A stretch of 64,000 nt of DNA, taken from assembly GCF_040954645.1 (NCBI RefSeq), contig NC_092811.1, forward strand, positions 120,797,411 through 120,861,410, in the 5' to 3' direction. Below, in pieces: positions 42,545-55,732 of this stretch. The position numbers were made by a program, and so were the translations under genes. The notes beneath the pieces were generated by a model. The model had not been told where the DNA came from. It did no database searches and was given only the letters and a program-made list of their open reading frames with translations. Position 1 is the stretch's first letter; every line of letters begins with the position of its first letter. The DNA comes from Diabrotica undecimpunctata (Eukaryota > Arthropoda > Insecta > Coleoptera > Chrysomelidae).

Positions 42545-43730
42545 CTTCTTCTTGATGTGCCTATCCGTTACGAATGTTGGCGATCATCATGGCAATCTTT
42601 ATCTTATCTGCAGCAGCGCGGAAAAGCTGCACAGATGTTGCATTGAACCAGATTCTGAGGTTCTTTAACCAAGATGTTCTTCTTCTTCCTGGACCTCGTT
42701 TTCCAAATATTTTTCTTTGCAGGATGGCTTGAAGGAGAGTATATCTGGATTCATTTCGCATAATATGTCCGAAGAACTGTAACTTTCGAGATTTGATGGT
42801 GGTCAGTACTTTTCGATTCTTATTCATTTCTTCTGAGGACCTCCTCATTTGTGACTCGGTCAGTCCACGGGATCTTAAGCATTATGCGATATAGCCACAT
42901 CTCAAATGCTTCCAGTTTTCTGCACATATCTTCGTTCAAGGTCCACGATTCAACGCCATAAAATAGGACAGAGAAGACGTAGCATCACAGCATTCTTACT
43001 TTTGTATCAAGAGAGATGTTGTGACTGTTGAAGAAGGCCCCCATCCGATTGAAGGTGGATCTAGCTTTTCCGATGCGTGCTCTAATCTCCTGGTTGTTGG
43101 TCCATTCTTCATTTATTATGGTGCCGAGGTAGTTGTAGTGCGTCACTCTTTCTACAGGGGATTGGTTGACATAGAGTTGACCTTCTGTTATTCTTTTCTT
43201 GCTAATTATCATAAGCTTTGTCTTCTTAACGTTTATATTGAGTCCATATTGTTGACTGTAATACGTGATTTTGTTCATAAGAACTTGTAAGTCTTCTAAG
43301 TTGTCCGCAAATACTATGGTGTCATCTGCATATCTGATGTTATTTAGCCGGCAACCATTCGGTTTCGTGTAAAGCTACGATAAATATTCTTTCAGAGTAC
43401 AGATTGAAGATTAGAGGAGATAAAATACAACCTTGTCTCACTCCACGCATGATTTTCACATAGTCAGTGTGTTCACCTTCAACTCTGAGAGCTACTGTCT
43501 GATTCCAGTAGAGACTTCTAATTATTTTCATATCTTGGTTGTTAATTCCTGTTTCTTTTAGTATTTGCATCATCTTGGCGTGCTGTACTCGATCAAACGC
43601 TTTCTCGTAATCAACCAGACATGCGTATACCTCGCAGTTGACGCCTCTAGTAGAGTAATAACTCTTGCTTATTTCTGTTATACAATTTAGTTTAAACGTT
43701 ACAGACATTATGAAGTTGAACAAAAATTAT
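42545..43730 (-). pseudogene. RTE-like LINE RT and 3' tail, three broken frames
   Basis: RT from ACLVDYEKAFDRVQH (near 43600) through RGVRQGCILSPLIFNLY to a frameshift near 43350. Then NNIRYADDT and MNKITYYSQQYGLNIN (43278), YLGTIINEEW, a stop after the thumb at about 42988, LFYGVESWTL, and the tail from FGHIMRNESRYTLLQ and GKRGPGRRRTSWLKN to MMIANIRNG (42561). This is the fullest copy of the family whose tails lie at 17066-17286 and 23731-23856. Confidence 0.85.
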
Positions 43731-44625
43731 GAAGCAAAAAGCATGAAAATGAAGCACTAAAACACTGGAGAAGATTATGTTCAGGAATGGGGATCCAACT
43801 TGACGACGATACAACATTATACACTCTACATTTTGCGGACGACCAAGTAGTAGTGGCAGCAGACAAGGAAGATTTAGAATTCATGACGAGACGGTTGTTT
43901 AAAACATATGAAGAATGGGACCTCTCTGTAAATAGAAACAAAACGCAATACTTATGCATCGGGAATGAAGTAGAAGATCTAATGGTCAACGAACATGAAA
44001 CAATCAAGAACTGTAAGGAATATATATATTTGGGAACAACAATCAACAAGAGTGGGCGCACCGAAAAAGAGATAGAGCAAAGAATAGTGAAAGGAAAAAG
44101 GGTGATAGGATGCCTAAACCCGATGCTATGGTCAAAAGAACTATCAAATCAAAGAAAGCATCTCCTCTTTAACTCCATCTTTAAAAGTATAGTGCTCTAT
44201 GGATGCGAAACATAGCAACTTACTAAATCCCTTGAACGACGCCTACTTGCATTGGAAATGGAGTGCTGGAGAAGATCAGCTAGAAAATCAAGGCTTGATA
44301 GAATACAAAATTACCATATCAGAAATATAATGGGAGTCAAGTCAACCATCATTGACGAAATTCAAAGGAGACAACTGATCTGGTATGGTCATGTGAAAAG
44401 AATGGACGACGACAGGCTGCCAAACCAAATTTTAAAATGGACGCCAAGGGAAAGAAGCAAGAGAGGAAGGCCAAAACAATCCTGGCTGGGCGGCATTCAG
44501 AAGGCAATGTCGGAAAGAAACCTTCACCCTGGCGAATGGAATGACCGACATAGCTGGAAACTGGGAACCGGAAGGCGGAGAACGCTATAAAAAAACCGGG
44601 ATAATAAAAAAACAAAAATTATTGA
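43731..44625 (+). pseudogene. LINE RT fragment with FADD box, plus strand
   Basis: A different LINE family. The frame (43787-44215) has LYTLHFADDQVVVAADKED, so the catalytic box is FADD, then YIYLGTTINKSG and IVLYGCET, ended by a TAG. It resumes in frame at 44222 with ECWRRSARKSRLDRI, WYGHVKRMDDDRLPNQ and RGRPKQSWLGGI to the stop at 44588. Only the palm and thumb survive. The 5' break abuts the minus-strand LINE. Confidence 0.8.
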
Positions 44626-45205
44626 AGAAGTAAAATCTTATACCATGATCATTCTGAACATTGTTTTTCATCTGATATATTTTTGTTCGCTTATTTGTTA
44701 TTACTTTTGTTATCAGATTTCCTATGGTACTCAATATGTCTTTTTTTCTGTATACGTAAATATTTTTATTATATAAATGCGTTTTCTATTGCAAAATTAT
44801 TTCTGCTAGAAACGAAACACCCTGTATATTAAATTTCGAAACATTCAACCATGCGACGGAAGCTATTACGGACGGTATCAACTAATATTGACATTTTGCG
44901 TGCTGTTTATTTAGTTACATTACAAATATACGATGCAGAAACAAATATTATTGAACATCTACCTAATAACGAGACCGTTATAGATCATAAATTGGAACTT
45001 ATTTGGTATAATTTTCATAATATTTGTTTATCTATCTGCCAGGTCTATCAAATTATCTTTTTGAATGCAGTTGTATCATTCAATTATTCTAATATGTTTG
45101 TAACCTAACTAGAGCTTTCAACTAAATAGCTTTTTTGTCATTCAATGGATATACTCGATCTAAAAAAATGGAAAACAGCGTGAAAATCAGAATAGTCTTA
45201 TTCTG
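44626..45205. other. Non-coding AT-rich stretch
   Basis: CACCCTGTATATTAAA near 44818 is another MITE-like end. An 85-codon plus frame at 44851-45108 has no recognisable motif. Confidence 0.45.
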
Positions 45206-45600
45206 ACAATTTTATAACATACACGGCGGAGAGAAGACCTGACACATCTAAAACGAAACGACTACTAGAAATAACAGAGATGAAAATAATCCTCCGACGA
45301 ATATCAGGGAAAAGTCTGTTGGATAGGGAGAGAAGCGAAAACGTAAGAAGAGCATACAATATAGAAGACATAAATGTATGGGTGACAAAACGGAAACAGG
45401 AGTGGAACAAAAACATTAGTAGAATGGTAGGGGATAGGATAGTACGAATAGCACAAGATAAGTCACTAAATGGGCAAAGAAGTATTGGCAGATCAAGAAA
45501 ATGATGATGCGATAATTTAAAAAATTTATTAGGCTAATATTGAAGAAGAAACAGGCTTTAAAGTTTACATAAAAGAAGGAAGAAGAAGTCTAATTAGTTT
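45206..45600 (+). pseudogene. LINE 3' tail
   Basis: Plus strand: TYTAERRPDTSKTKRLLEI, MKIILRRISGKSLLDRERSE, then WNKNISRMVGDRIVRIA and GRSRK with a stop (45502-45504), ending in GAAGAA repeats. Same family as 36483-36900. Confidence 0.7.
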
Positions 45601-46104
45601 TTTAAATCTGATAGTTAGTATTTTAAATCATTCGCATTGTAAAACAATGTTACTCGTACGCTCTTGACCAAAATTTAACCACTTCAATCCAGTTGTAAAT
45701 AACTTACAATTGTAGTCAATTTAGAGATATGTTCAACCTTATGCAAATCGTTATTGTGGGTCAAACGCCCATAAAAACATTTCTCCTTCGACCTCCATTA
45801 TCCCTGTCTACTTTCCACTTTCTATGTAGCCACTGGTGTCAACAAAATGAACAAAATGTAACGGGATTCCCGGCCCTTCAACACTCATCTTTTACTTTCA
45901 ATGGGATGGCGTTAGCCCAACGTACGCGGATGGATAAAGATAAATAAATATTCAAAACACAGAGCGGTAAAGTACATTTTTGAATAACGTTTTTATAGCT
46001 GTTATAGTCTATACATTTTTTGAAGAATATGCGATTTTGGAGAAAAATCACGAAAGAGGTCGATTTTAGGTAATAGATAAGTTGAGCCCCTCTACCTAAA
46101 CTAC
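45601..46104. other. Non-coding stretch
   Basis: Nothing recognised. A 72-codon frame at 45729-45947 shows no motif. Confidence 0.45.
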
Positions 46105-46357
46105 GAAAAGTCCAAATATTTGGACAGAATTAATTCCAGAAATAAATCTGAATGAAATTAAAACGGCACTTTTAGAAATGAAAAATAACAAATCCCATGG
46201 CAATGACGAAGTAGTGATCGAAGGCCAAGCTTTTCACCTAATGCATCTACCAAGGAAAAACTCCTCAATGGAACAATGCAGCCATTATTTTATTACACAA
46301 GCAAGGAGACATAACAGATATAAAAAACTGCCGTCCTATCAGTTTACTTTCACACAT
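46105..46357 (+). pseudogene. LINE RT 5' fragment
   Basis: EIKTALLEMKNNKSHGNDEV is the pre-RT linker of RTE-like LINEs. After a frameshift EGDITDIKNCRPISLLSHIY is the first RT block. It ends exactly where the ACAGGGTGTTTC element begins. Confidence 0.7.
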
Positions 46358-46935
46358 ATACAGGGTGTTTCAAAAAAAGGTAACCCCGTCTCTAGGGTAG
46401 GTAAAAAACTGAAAAATAATTGAGGTTTGCTTATTAAAAAATTTTTGTAACGCCATCCGTTTTCAAGATACAGGGCGTTGAAGAAACAAAATTTACGCAT
46501 TTTTTACGATTTTGCCGAAACTACTGGCAACATTGTAATGAAATTTTATACGAATATGTTTTGGAAGCTGATACATCCCATGAATTTGTTTTATATCTGA
46601 TTCTTATAGAGGGCGCTAGTTACACGGATCGTACTAAGTATTGGTCAATATAACTTTTTTAAGAGTATAATTATTAATCAAAATTTCAAGTAAACTTAAA
46701 CATCATTCGATTTTACACGAAAAAGGTACTCTTGGTAAAACTCGATACTGTGTACCGTTTTCGGAATATTTTGATTTGAAAATTATGAAGTAATAATTGA
46801 TGCTGGTATAAAATAGTTAGGTAGTAATTAAACAAAACTCACAAGAAAATTAAATTAATGACTAAGAACATGAAATAAAATTCAATTACAGTAAGTGTTC
46901 AAAATGCCCTCCGTTTTAGCGAATACACTTTCACA
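46358..46935 (-). mobile_element. Internally deleted Tc1/mariner-like element retaining the transposase C-terminus
   Basis: One end is ACAGGGTGTTTC at about 46361. At the other end minus-strand codons read CIR, stop, NGGHFEHLL, stop, a C-terminus I recall from insect Tc1/mariner-type transposases. Between lie about 500 bp of AT-rich sequence. Each end abuts a different LINE fragment, so the original surroundings have been rearranged. It suggests that the ACAGGGTGT ends elsewhere belong to this superfamily. Confidence 0.45.
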
Positions 46936-48150
46936 GCTTTCCAGGTACTCCCATTTCTACCATGGTCTCCCACAATGCTTCTCTGCTAACAGAATCGTAA
47001 GCTTGTTTAAATTCCACTAAGATTTGGTGTACATCGCGGTTGAAATCTTAGTTTTTTTTTCCAACACCTGGCGTAGGACGAATATCTGGTCTATGGTCGA
47101 CCTTCTTGGTCTGAATCCGCTTTTGTATTCGCCTATTATTTAATGGGTATAATTTTCGCCACCCTTTTTAGTAGTTCCGCCTGTATGCCGTCTGGACCTA
47201 GGACTTTATAGTTTTTTGGGGATGAAACTGCGGACTTTACTTCAGCTAGTGTGTGCCCTGGTATTTCAGGTTCGGCTAACTGGTACTGTCTTTGTTGCCC
47301 TGTCATTGTGGGTTTTTCTGTATTTAAGAGTTGTTCAAAATACTTCCATTGGCGGCTTATCTCCTCGTCGTCTGTGAGAAATTGTCCTGCATCGTCTTTT
47401 ATAAATCTTGGGCTATTGGTGGTGTTGCCCTTCATTATTTTTAGGTCCTTATAAAACTGTCTAGACTGAATAGTTCTATGTTCCTCCTCCAGTTGCTCTA
47501 TTCGCGCTTCTAGGTACGCTTTATTTTTCCCCTTAAAAGTCTTCTCGTTTGGATCCTTAGTGTGTTGTAGTCTTTCCTGTTCTCATCTGTAGAGCGTATT
47601 AATAACTCTAGCATCGTCTTTTATAAATCTTGGGCTATTGGTGGTGTTGCCCTTCATTATTTTTAGGTCCTTATAAAACTGTCTAGACTGAATAGTTCTA
47701 TGTTCCTCCTCCAGTTGCTCTATTCGCGCTTCTAGGTACGCTTTATTTTTTCCCCTCAAAAGTCTTCTCGTTTGGATCCTTAGTGTGTTGTAGTCTTTCC
47801 TGTTCTCATCTGTAGGGCGTATTAGTAACTCTAGCCTCTTGATTGCTTTCTGATACAAGCACGCTTTCTTTTTTTGTTCGCACTCCTGGTCAAACCACTG
47901 GTTTTTCTTCTTGTTATTTCTTTCCTTTCCTATAGTTTCCGCTGCGGCACTTTCTATGGCGTTCGTTATATTTTGCCATTTCTGGTCTATGATCAATTCT
48001 GGCGTTGATGTTTCTTCTTCTTCCAGTGTCTGCAATTTGTTTTGGATCAGTGGATCAATCTGTTTCCTTGTTGGCGTTGCTTTGGCTGTCTCATCTTTTT
48101 CCTTGTTCTCATTTTTGTTCTGCCAGGAAGTGGTTCCTGGAACCACAAAA
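46936..48150 (-). pseudogene. RTE-like LINE, endonuclease-RT linker and early RT, with tandem duplication
   Basis: The long frame 48146-47583 is the linker region (WFDQECEQKKKACLYQKAI, RKDYNTLRIQTRRLLRGKNK, ARIEQLEEEHRTIQSRQFYK). It is followed by DDEEISRQWKYFEQLLN, LGPDGIQAELLK (47170), SGFRPRRSTIDQIFVLRQ (near 47100) and VEFKQAYDSVSREALWETM (near 47000). Stops and shifts occur near 47140 and 47050. The last half of the linker is duplicated in tandem (47389-47610 and 47611-47834). The endonuclease and catalytic YADD region are missing. Confidence 0.75.
47389..47834. repeat. Direct tandem duplication, unit 222-224 bp
   Basis: GCATCGTCTTTTATAAATC starts both copies (47389 and 47611). The copies are nearly identical, so the duplication is much younger than the LINE that contains it. 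Confidence 0.85.
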
Positions 48151-49845
<1,695 letters not shown>

Positions 49846-50876
49846 TCATTTCATCAACAATAAAACACCGAAAACTTTTGTTTTCATCACTTCTACAAAA
49901 TTTGTTTTAAATTATTATCACTACAGCTGTTTCGGCCAGAGTTCCTTTCTCAAGTAATCTATTTTTGATGTGTTTACACTTTATAGCCTTGGACTGAATA
50001 AGTTGAAGAGGGAAGAACTGTTTGTCTTATATGGCCTTTATTTTGAATGTGAAGAATTTGAAATTCGTCATTAAAAGAATGATTATGGTCTAGATGATGA
50101 AGTGCGTACGTAGAGTCCGTTTTTCTATTATTGAAAGCCCTTTTATGTTCTGATGTAGGATTGATAAAAGTTCTACCAGTTTGACCTATGTAAGTTTTTG
50201 AGCAGTCGCCACATTTAAGTTTGTATACACCGCTGTGTAATTGCTTTTTGTTTTGGCTCTTGTTGTTCTTAATATATTTGCCTAAGCTGTTATTTGTTCT
50301 AAAACCTGGTGTTATTCCTTTCTTTTTTATGTTTTGGCTATATTTGTTGATATCTTGCCTGGATATGTAATTGAGCAGAAGCTACTGGGTTTTTTCTCTG
50401 GTGGTGAAAATACCAATTTCAGTGCTTTTGTATGTAGTTTTTTATTTAAAATTTTATTTATTGTTTGTTCGTTGTACCCATTTTTTACTGATATTTGCTT
50501 AATTATATTCAGGTCTATTTTAAGATATTTTTTGACATGGGAATTTCTATTAATCTATGTAATATGCTATGGTAGACAGCCAATTTATGTTGTGTAGGAT
50601 GGGATGATGATTTGTGTATAGTCGTATCAGTATGGGTAGGTCATAATGTAAGGTCATAATGTAAGGTCATAATGTAGGACATAATTCTGAATGACCAACT
50701 TGAAACAAACAGTTCTCCCCTCCAGTTCAGTCCAAGACTATAAAGTGTAAACACATACCAAAAATACATCATTTGAGAAAGGCACTCTGTCCGAAACAGC
50801 TTTAGTGAATAATTTAAAATAAATTTTGTAGAAGTGTTGAAAACAAAAGTTTTCAGTGTTTTATTGTTAGACATGA
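49846..50876 (-). mobile_element. Penelope-like element remnant with inverted pseudo-LTRs
   Basis: Arms 49846-50000 and 50725-50876 are reverse complements (shared: AATAAAACACYGAAAACTTTTG, CGAAACAGCT, GTAAACACAT). Between them a minus-strand ORF remnant encodes the end of a Penelope RT and its GIY-YIG nuclease. The arms carry a degenerate hammerhead-like pattern, GAGAAAGG followed by CCGAAACAGC (49930-49956 minus, 50771-50796 plus). Their CTGATGA half is not conserved. Confidence 0.8.
50020..50640 (-). pseudogene. Penelope-like RT C-terminus and GIY-YIG endonuclease
   Basis: Minus strand, 5' to 3': PTHTDTTIHKSSSHPTQHKL and AVYHSILHRLI, the end of the Penelope RT; NGYNEQTINKIL, the linker. 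After stops and a frameshift come VYKLKCGDCSKTYIGQTGR (the GIY-YIG core, with VYKL and YIG), HKRAFNNRKTDSTYALHHL and HNHSFNDEF (the catalytic-region H-x-H). Penelope elements use this nuclease for target-primed insertion. Several stops make this copy inactive. Confidence 0.8.
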
Positions 50877-51779
50877 TTGAGTCAAGAATAATTGTTGTAA
50901 AACAACAACATAGTACAACATTTTTCCTATAAATTGTATTAAGCGTGATGGTTTTATTATTACAATTTTCGAATTAAAGTGCTATATATCACTTCCTTTC
51001 TACCTATATTTTATCGAGTACATTAACAGTGAGTTATTTGATAAAAATAGGTAAAAACAACATCGAAGTCACATTAAAATCAAATTATCTTTCATTTTAT
51101 ATATCTAATTTCAGAAACTCGGTTTTGAATTATTTTCCAAATACACTTTTTAGACAAAAACTGTCATTATAAACTAACTCAAGTTATTAACGTCTTAAGA
51201 TTTCGTTTTAGCAAATTTAAAAAATCAAATATATCTCTAAATGTATTAAAAGTATTTTAAAACCTCTTTTAAAGCCAAACTGGGTTTATGTCACCTTTTA
51301 TTCACATTTCATTTTGTTCATATACGTTTGTGGATGATTTTAGTAAATACTTTTCTTATAGTATTTATTAGACTAATTAGTCAGAGTGATCTTCTTTGCA
51401 TGCGGTTTATTAGAAATAAACAGGGAGTTAGTCCATTCCTGAGGAAGTTTACTACGATCATTATTATATCTTTCGATTAAATAATTAGACGATTTTTATA
51501 ATCATAATATGACAACTCTTAAGTATAATAAAGGAGTATATTATAGTTTGGCACACTATTTTGAACAGAAGATAATACATAAATACAAGATATTTAAATA
51601 ATATAATTCTGAAATCTTTAATTTGGACGTCGAATTTGTTCAGATCTTCTTAATTTACAAAAGTTAAAAGAATTTGACTTCGATAAAAAACTGTTGGTAC
51701 AAGAATCTTCTGATTTAACAGAAATTTTACTTTCAACTGCATTATCCAACGACCCTAATGATTTATAACCGCTTACTAC
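50877..51779. other. Non-coding AT-rich stretch
   Basis: Nothing recognised. Confidence 0.5.
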
Positions 51780-53555
51780 TGGGTTCTGGACAACTGGAAG
51801 GAAATAGAAGAATATGATAGAAAGTACGATAGCTTTAACATGCATAAAAAGATCAAGGAAATAACAGGTAAAAAAGTGAAACAAGCATCCATAGTAAAGG
51901 ACAAAAAAGGTAAAATAATTACAGATTTAAATGAAAAACTCGCAAGATGGACAGAATACATTGAAAAACTTTTTGCAGACGAAAGACCAGAAATAGCAGT
52001 GGCAGAACCTACAGACGACACAACAGGGCCTGAAATCCTAAAAAGCGAGGTAAAATATGCTATAAGGAACACAAAAGAGTGTAAAGCTGCAGGACCAGAT
52101 GAAACTCCTGTAGAATTGTTGAAACTAATAGACGACGACGCACTTGAAATAATGGTAAACCTCTTTAACACAATTTATAGAACAGGCATCATACCAAAGA
52201 AATGGCTCTCCTCTACTTTTGTCACAATCCCAAAGACGAATAACGCCAGAGAGTGTTCAGACCACAGAACTATAGCATTGATAAGCCACACACTAAAAGT
52301 ATTTTTAAAAATAATTCACAAAAGAATATTTAATAAATTAGAAGAGGACATAAGCGCCACACAGTTTGGATTCAGAGGTGGACTGGGAACACGAGAATCT
52401 TTGTTTGGTCTGAGTGTGATAATGCAAAGATGTTTGGATGTAAACCAAGACCTCTACGTAGGTTTCATAGATTTTGAGAAGGCCTTTGATAAAGTCAGAC
52501 ACCAAACGCTGTATGAAATCCTAAGAAGCAAAAACATCGACAGTCGCGACATTAACATCATATCCAGGTTGTACTGGGGACATACAGCAAAAATTAAAGT
52601 TGATATTAAGTTAACCGAAGAAATTGAGATTCGTCGAGGTGTGCGTCAGGGTTGTGTGCTTTCTCCACTATTATTCAATATATATAGTGAAACAATATGT
52701 CAGGAAGCGCTCCTAAAGCAAAACATTGGTATGAACATTAACGGAGAGTTAATTAACAATATACGATATGCTGATGACACGCTACTAGTAACAGATAACC
52801 TAGCAAATTTACAGTTTTTGATGGAAAACATAAACACCCATACCAATAAGTATGGTCTAAAACTGAACATCAAAAGGACTAAATTCATGATTTTAACAAA
52901 GAAGTTATACACCAATGTGAATTTAACCATAAATAATCAACCAGTTGAAAGAGTTACGTCCTACAAATATTTAGGGGTTTGCTTCACTGATACTAATGAC
53001 CAGACAAGAGAAATCAAGAGGCGAATAGAGATAGCGAGACAATCGTTTGTCAAAATGAAAAAGTTCCTATGCAGCCGGGACATAAATATAAACTGAAGAA
53101 CGAGAATGTTAATGTGCTATGTTTTCTCCGTTCTGCTGTACGGAATGGAAGCCTGGACACTGAAAAAGGTAAACATCAAAATCATTAGGGCATTCGAGAT
53201 GTGGTGTTACAGGAGAATGTGGAAAATACCATGGACAGAAAGAGTAACAAATCAAGATGTTCTGCTGAAAACGGGGAAGGAATGAGAAGTTATAAAAACC
53301 ATACAAACGAAAAAACTGGAATATCTGGGACACATAATGAGAGGAGAAAAGTACTCTCTGCTTAAACTCATAATCCAAGGAAAAATCTCGGGAAAGAGAA
53401 ATGTGGGACGTAGGAGGATTTCCTGGTTGCGAAATTTAAGGGAGTGGTATGGATGCAGTTCAATACAGTTGTTCAGAGCTGCAGCCAACAAAGTAAAGAT
53501 TGCTGTGATGGTAGCCAACCTCCGATAGGAGACGGTACTACAAGAAGAAGACTTC
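51780..53555 (+). pseudogene. RTE-like LINE, near-intact RT, 5'-truncated
   Basis: The best preserved RTE-like copy. The frame is open from the truncation point (VLDNWKEIEEYD) through the linker (KAAGPDETPVELLK, with A where PGPD is usual), the RT (SDHRTIALISHTLKV, QFGFRGGLGTRES, GFIDFEKAFDKVRHQ, RRGVRQGCVLSPLLFNIY, RYADDTLLV, YLGVCFTD) to a TGA at 53094-53096. It then continues in the same frame (MLMCYVFSVLLYGMEAWTL, FEMWCYRRMWKIPW) to a second TGA near 53283, and on through YLGHIMRGEKYSLLK and GRRRISWLRNLREW to VANLR, stop. Two in-frame stops are its main visible damage. Ends in AAGAAGAAG near 53550. Confidence 0.88.
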
Positions 53556-53629
53556 TAGGTATTTCTTAATCGGTACTTTCTTGAACGCATTTCTGAGTTT
53601 AATGTTACTAATAATTACTAATTACCAAT

Positions 53630-54348
53630 GTTACTCTTACAGATCTAATCTTCCTTTTATTGAACACATTGCAGATGCCACTAAGGATCCCGATTTATTT
53701 AAAGTATATAAACAACAAAAATTTGAATATAATCGGTAGTTAATAATAAACCTAGAGATTGCTAGAAAATAGTAAATTTCAAAAGAAACAATACAAGATG
53801 CAGTTCGGTAAAACCTGATCTACCTACAGACGAAATAAATCAATTTTTTACTACAATTGCAGATAATATAATTAAATCTCTTCCCACTTTAATTGTCGAT
53901 GTCCTCTTCAATTATAGAAACTACCCTTCTCCGAGCAAGTCCCTTTTTTTCATCCTGTTATGGAAGAAGAGGTCTCTTAAAGTAATTCTAATTGTAGGGA
54001 CGTTCACGAAATTAATAAAAACATTTCAAAAGAAACTTTTAGTTTTAAAACCAAAATATTGAAACCAAATATTTTTAACACCATCTTATTAAGTTCATTC
54101 TATCAACTGGAGTATTTCCGGAAGTACTAAAATACTCAAAAGTACTACCTATCTACAAAAAAGGTGATTCCTCAAAAACTGATAATTACAAACACATAAG
54201 CATTGTTTTTACTATTGGGAAAGTGATTGAAAAGGTTATCAAACAACAATTTTATTCCTATTTTGAGTCAAATGATTACTTTAGCAATTCACAATATGGA
54301 TTCAGAAGTGCTCGCTCTACTGCGAACGCGATATTTAATGTTATGAGT
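53630..54348 (+). pseudogene. CR1/Jockey-like LINE RT fragment
   Basis: After a broken stretch the plus strand reads STGVFPEVLKYSKVLPIYKK, NYKHISIVFTIGKVIEKVI and YFSNSQYGFRSARSTANAI, consecutive early RT blocks. It stops before the catalytic box, where hAT-like TATGCA-rich sequence begins. A different family from the RTE-like copies. Confidence 0.7.
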
Positions 54349-55153
54349 AGATTTAGGCAAATATGCAAATAAAAAAGTATGAAATATGCCCATAAATATG
54401 CAGTATTTTATACAAAAATATGCAGTATTTTATGCAAAATATGCATATTTACCTAGAAAATATGCATGTAATAAAAAATATTTACAATATTTTTTATTTA
54501 CAAAAATACTTACAACATTATAAATATATAACATATACAATATTTTAACATATAAATATTATTTTGAATGGTGGTAACAATAGATTATCAAATGATGTTC
54601 AAAATTTGCTAATAAAAACTTATGGCTTCTATCTGAATACATATATTTGTAAATAGAAAAACTTCTTTCGACACCAACTGATGTAACTGGGGCATTTTTC
54701 AAATTTACTATAATTAAGTGGTTCGGAAAATTTCCCAGCTAGTACTTGTACCACTTCAGAACCTGGTAACCACTATTTTTGAAGTCATACTTCTATACGC
54801 GCGCTCCACGTTGGAAATTTGTATGGGAGTGAATCTGTGAAATCATTAGATATGTAAGATAATGAGTAAGAGAGAGACAGAAGATATATTTTCTCTCTCT
54901 TCCTCTCTCGAATATAAAAATTTTCCTTTTGTATATAATATAATTTAATATTATATATAATATATAAAGATAGATATACATATAATATTATACATATAAT
55001 AAAATATTTATTAATATTAATATGTATGTGATATGTTTTGTATTATTTATTAAATGTTCATAATTATATTAGTCTTTTGTATTTCAAAATAATAATCTCA
55101 ATAAATCACTGTATGATCCAGAACTGTCAATTTTGAAATACATTTGTGTCAAG

Positions 55154-55225
55154 TCCTCGGTAGTATAGTAGTCAGTATCCCCGCCTGTCACGCGGGAGAC
55201 CGGGGTTTGATTCCCAGTCGGGGAG
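55154..55225 (+). tRNA. tRNA-Asp(GTC)-like gene, probable pseudogene
   Basis: 72 nt folding as a cloverleaf: acceptor TCCTCGG with TCGGGGA, anticodon stem CCCGC/GCGGG with loop CTGTCAC (anticodon GTC at 55187-55189), T-arm CGGGG-TTTGATT-CCCAG. A TTTTTT Pol III terminator lies at 55229-55234. Three conserved positions look altered compared with eukaryotic tRNA-Asp: GTAGTC instead of GTGGTC in the D-loop (G18), TTTGATT instead of TTCGATT (C56), and a mismatch in the T-stem. G18 and C56 hold the D and T loops together, so function is doubtful. It also alters the B box (GGTTTGATTCC). Confidence 0.85.
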
Positions 55226-55690
55226 GACTTTTTTATTAATATTATTACATTATTGTCATTTTTAAATACTTATGGATATTGCATTTTAATTTGTATTTTA
55301 TTATTCTATGGAATTATGTTGCACTGTATTGTAGTGTATTTTTTTATGTATATTATTGTCATTTTTAAATACTTATGAATATTGCAGTTTAATTTGTATT
55401 GTACCTATTATTATATTAATAACAAAATAAACAATGAATTAATGAATTTTACTACAGAGTATGTGTAAAAAAATTTTGCATTCAACTCCTTTCATACATA
55501 TATGAAAATAAAAATATACATTTTCATCAAAATATTGATTCAATCCTTCATTGTTAGTAAGTTGTTATTATTTCTGTTTCTCTTTCTGCTATGTCTTACC
55601 TATAGCATTACATATGTAATGATTGTGCAGATTGACTCCCAAATAAATTTGTAACGGCGAATGCGTGTATAAAAGAGTAACTTCCACCGG

Positions 55691-55732
55691 CAGTCCCACT
55701 GGACTGCCACACCCGTTTTTTTTTTTTCATGG
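55691..55732 (+). terminator. Hairpin followed by T-run
   Basis: GGCAGTCC-CACT-GGACTGCC, a perfect 8-bp stem, then CACACCCG and about 13 T. It resembles the 3' end of a Pol III or small-RNA-derived sequence; function not shown. Confidence 0.35.

Noticed and set aside
55691..55732. Rho-independent bacterial terminator
   Set aside because: Hairpin plus T-run looks similar, but the context is eukaryotic transposon DNA.
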